Assembly: GCA_913047525.1 (NCBI GenBank)
Contig: CAJWUS010000040.1
Coordinates: 1 to 9,804 of the forward strand
DNA: 9,804 nt
Source: an uncultured Flavobacteriales bacterium
GTDB lineage: Bacteria; Bacteroidota; Bacteroidia; Flavobacteriales; BACL11
Reading direction: 5' to 3'
Below, in pieces: positions 9,136 through 9,804 of the stretch. Under the pieces are notes generated by a model. It made no database searches and was not told the origin of the DNA. It was given only the letters and a program-made list of their open reading frames with translations. The stretch's first letter is position 1; every line of letters starts with the position of its first letter. Made by a program: the position numbers and the translations under genes.

Positions 9136-9804
9136 TTATTGATTCTTCATAATATAGTCTAAAATTACAAATACTCCCAGAATGACAGATGCAATGCCGT
9201 TCGTGGTGAAAAAAGCTAAATTTATTTTGCTTAAATCATTATCTCTTACCAAAGTGTGTTGGTAAATAAGTAGTGCTGAGAATATGGAGAATCCAATCCA
9301 ATAAAATTCTCCAGAATTTGCAGTTTTGCCAATATGAGATAGAATAAGTATTGCGATAAAGTGTAGCACTCTTGATAAGATTAATGCGTTCTTCTTCCCT
9401 AGTAGAACCGGAATGGAATGTAGCTTTTGATCTTTATCAAATTCTTCATCCTGCATGGAATAAATAATATCAAAACCACTTACCCAGAATAGTACTACAA
9501 ATGAGAAAAGAATGGGAATAATAGCAAACTCACCACTAACAGCCAAGTAAGCACCAATAGGAGTTAATGATAACCCTAGACCTAACACTAAATGACAAAG
9601 AGCTGTAAAGCGTTTGGTAAAGCTATATCCTAAGATAATAATAAGTGCAATAGGAGATAGTCTAAAACATAAGGGATTAATGAAAAAAGTAACCCCAATA
9701 AATAGCAGGGAATTAATAATTACAAATACTAATGCGTTTTTTGCAGGAATTGTTCCATTTGGGATTTCTCTTAGTTGTGCTGTTCTCTCATTTATCTTAT
9801 CAAT
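9136..9804 (-). CDS. UbiA-family prenyltransferase, N-terminus cut by the window edge
   Basis: This integral membrane enzyme of the UbiA superfamily transfers a polyprenyl chain onto an aromatic ring in quinone biosynthesis. The frame stays open from the stop at 9136-9138 to the window end, giving 222 residues. The true start lies beyond 9804, and the GTG at 9588 is internal. The visible part begins IDKINERTAQLREIPNG, the end of the first Asp-rich motif with its RTA-x-REIP tail. The second Asp-rich motif is GFDIIYSMQDEEFDKDQ (about 9425-9477). About seven hydrophobic membrane segments can be read. The combination CHLVLGLGLSLTPIGAYLAV plus HSIP and FFTTNG most resembles the TIGR01475 group ('UbiA_other', including MqnP of the futalosine menaquinone pathway). 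A MenA or true UbiA role is less likely but not excluded. Some 60-70 residues appear to be missing at the N-terminus, judged from the family length. It is convergent to the polymerase operon and so independently transcribed. Confidence 0.9.
   Translation of the reverse strand: MDKINERTAQLREIPNGTIPAKNALVFVIINSLLFIGVTFFINPLCFRLSPIALIIILGYSFTKRFTALCHLVLGLGLSLTPIGAYLAVSGEFAIIPILFSFVVLFWVSGFDIIYSMQDEEFDKDQKLHSIPVLLGKKNALILSRVLHFIAILILSHIGKTANSGEFYWIGFSIFSALLIYQHTLVRDNDLSKINLAFFTTNGIASVILGVFVILDYIMKNQ

Noticed and set aside
9136..9588. The prenyltransferase read as a complete 150-residue protein starting at GTG 9588.
   Set aside because: The same frame continues open to the window edge with clear UbiA-family sequence, including the RTA-x-REIP motif, so the GTG is internal and the gene is partial.
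1..9804. Search for transposons, integrases, att sites, CRISPR arrays, tRNA or rRNA genes, toxin-antitoxin pairs or defence genes.
   Set aside because: Nothing of the kind is visible; almost the entire window is accounted for by conserved housekeeping genes.

Overview
The window is a conserved housekeeping locus from an AT-rich member of the Bacteroidota. The evidence is the sequence character of RpoB ([19 protein letters not shown]), the long RpoC with a lineage-typical C-terminal insertion, a DUF3467 gene directly behind rpoC, and the lack of any Shine-Dalgarno sequence before the genes. I cannot place it below phylum level. A UbiA-like (TIGR01475/MqnP-type) prenyltransferase would fit groups such as Cytophagales or Chitinophagales, but that is inference.

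Layout, left to right: positions 1-77 are the rplJ-rplL spacer, possibly with the last few codons of rplJ. rplL (L7/L12) follows at 78-455, then a 99-base spacer holding a clear hairpin plus T-tract (474-520). rpoB (555-4364) starts at TTG. rpoC (4382-8728) follows after 17 bases, and a small DUF3467 gene (8741-9055) after another 12 bases. All of these lie on the plus strand and form the classical rplL-rpoB-rpoC cluster with one lineage-specific addition. At the right end, convergent on the minus strand and cut by the window edge, is a UbiA-family membrane prenyltransferase (9136-9804).

How the genes work together: L7/L12 is the ribosomal stalk protein that recruits translation GTPases. RpoB and RpoC form the active centre of RNA polymerase. 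The hairpin between rplL and rpoB is well placed as a partial terminator that keeps polymerase transcript levels below ribosomal protein levels, as is known for the same junction in E. coli. DUF3467 has no known function; its close spacing suggests co-transcription with the polymerase genes. The prenyltransferase belongs to quinone biosynthesis and is a separate transcription unit.

I found no mobile element, CRISPR array, tRNA, rRNA or novel gene system. The open reading frames in other frames over rpoB and rpoC are shadows. The items worth a second look are modest: the attenuator-like hairpin, the TTG start of rpoB, and the DUF3467 linkage.
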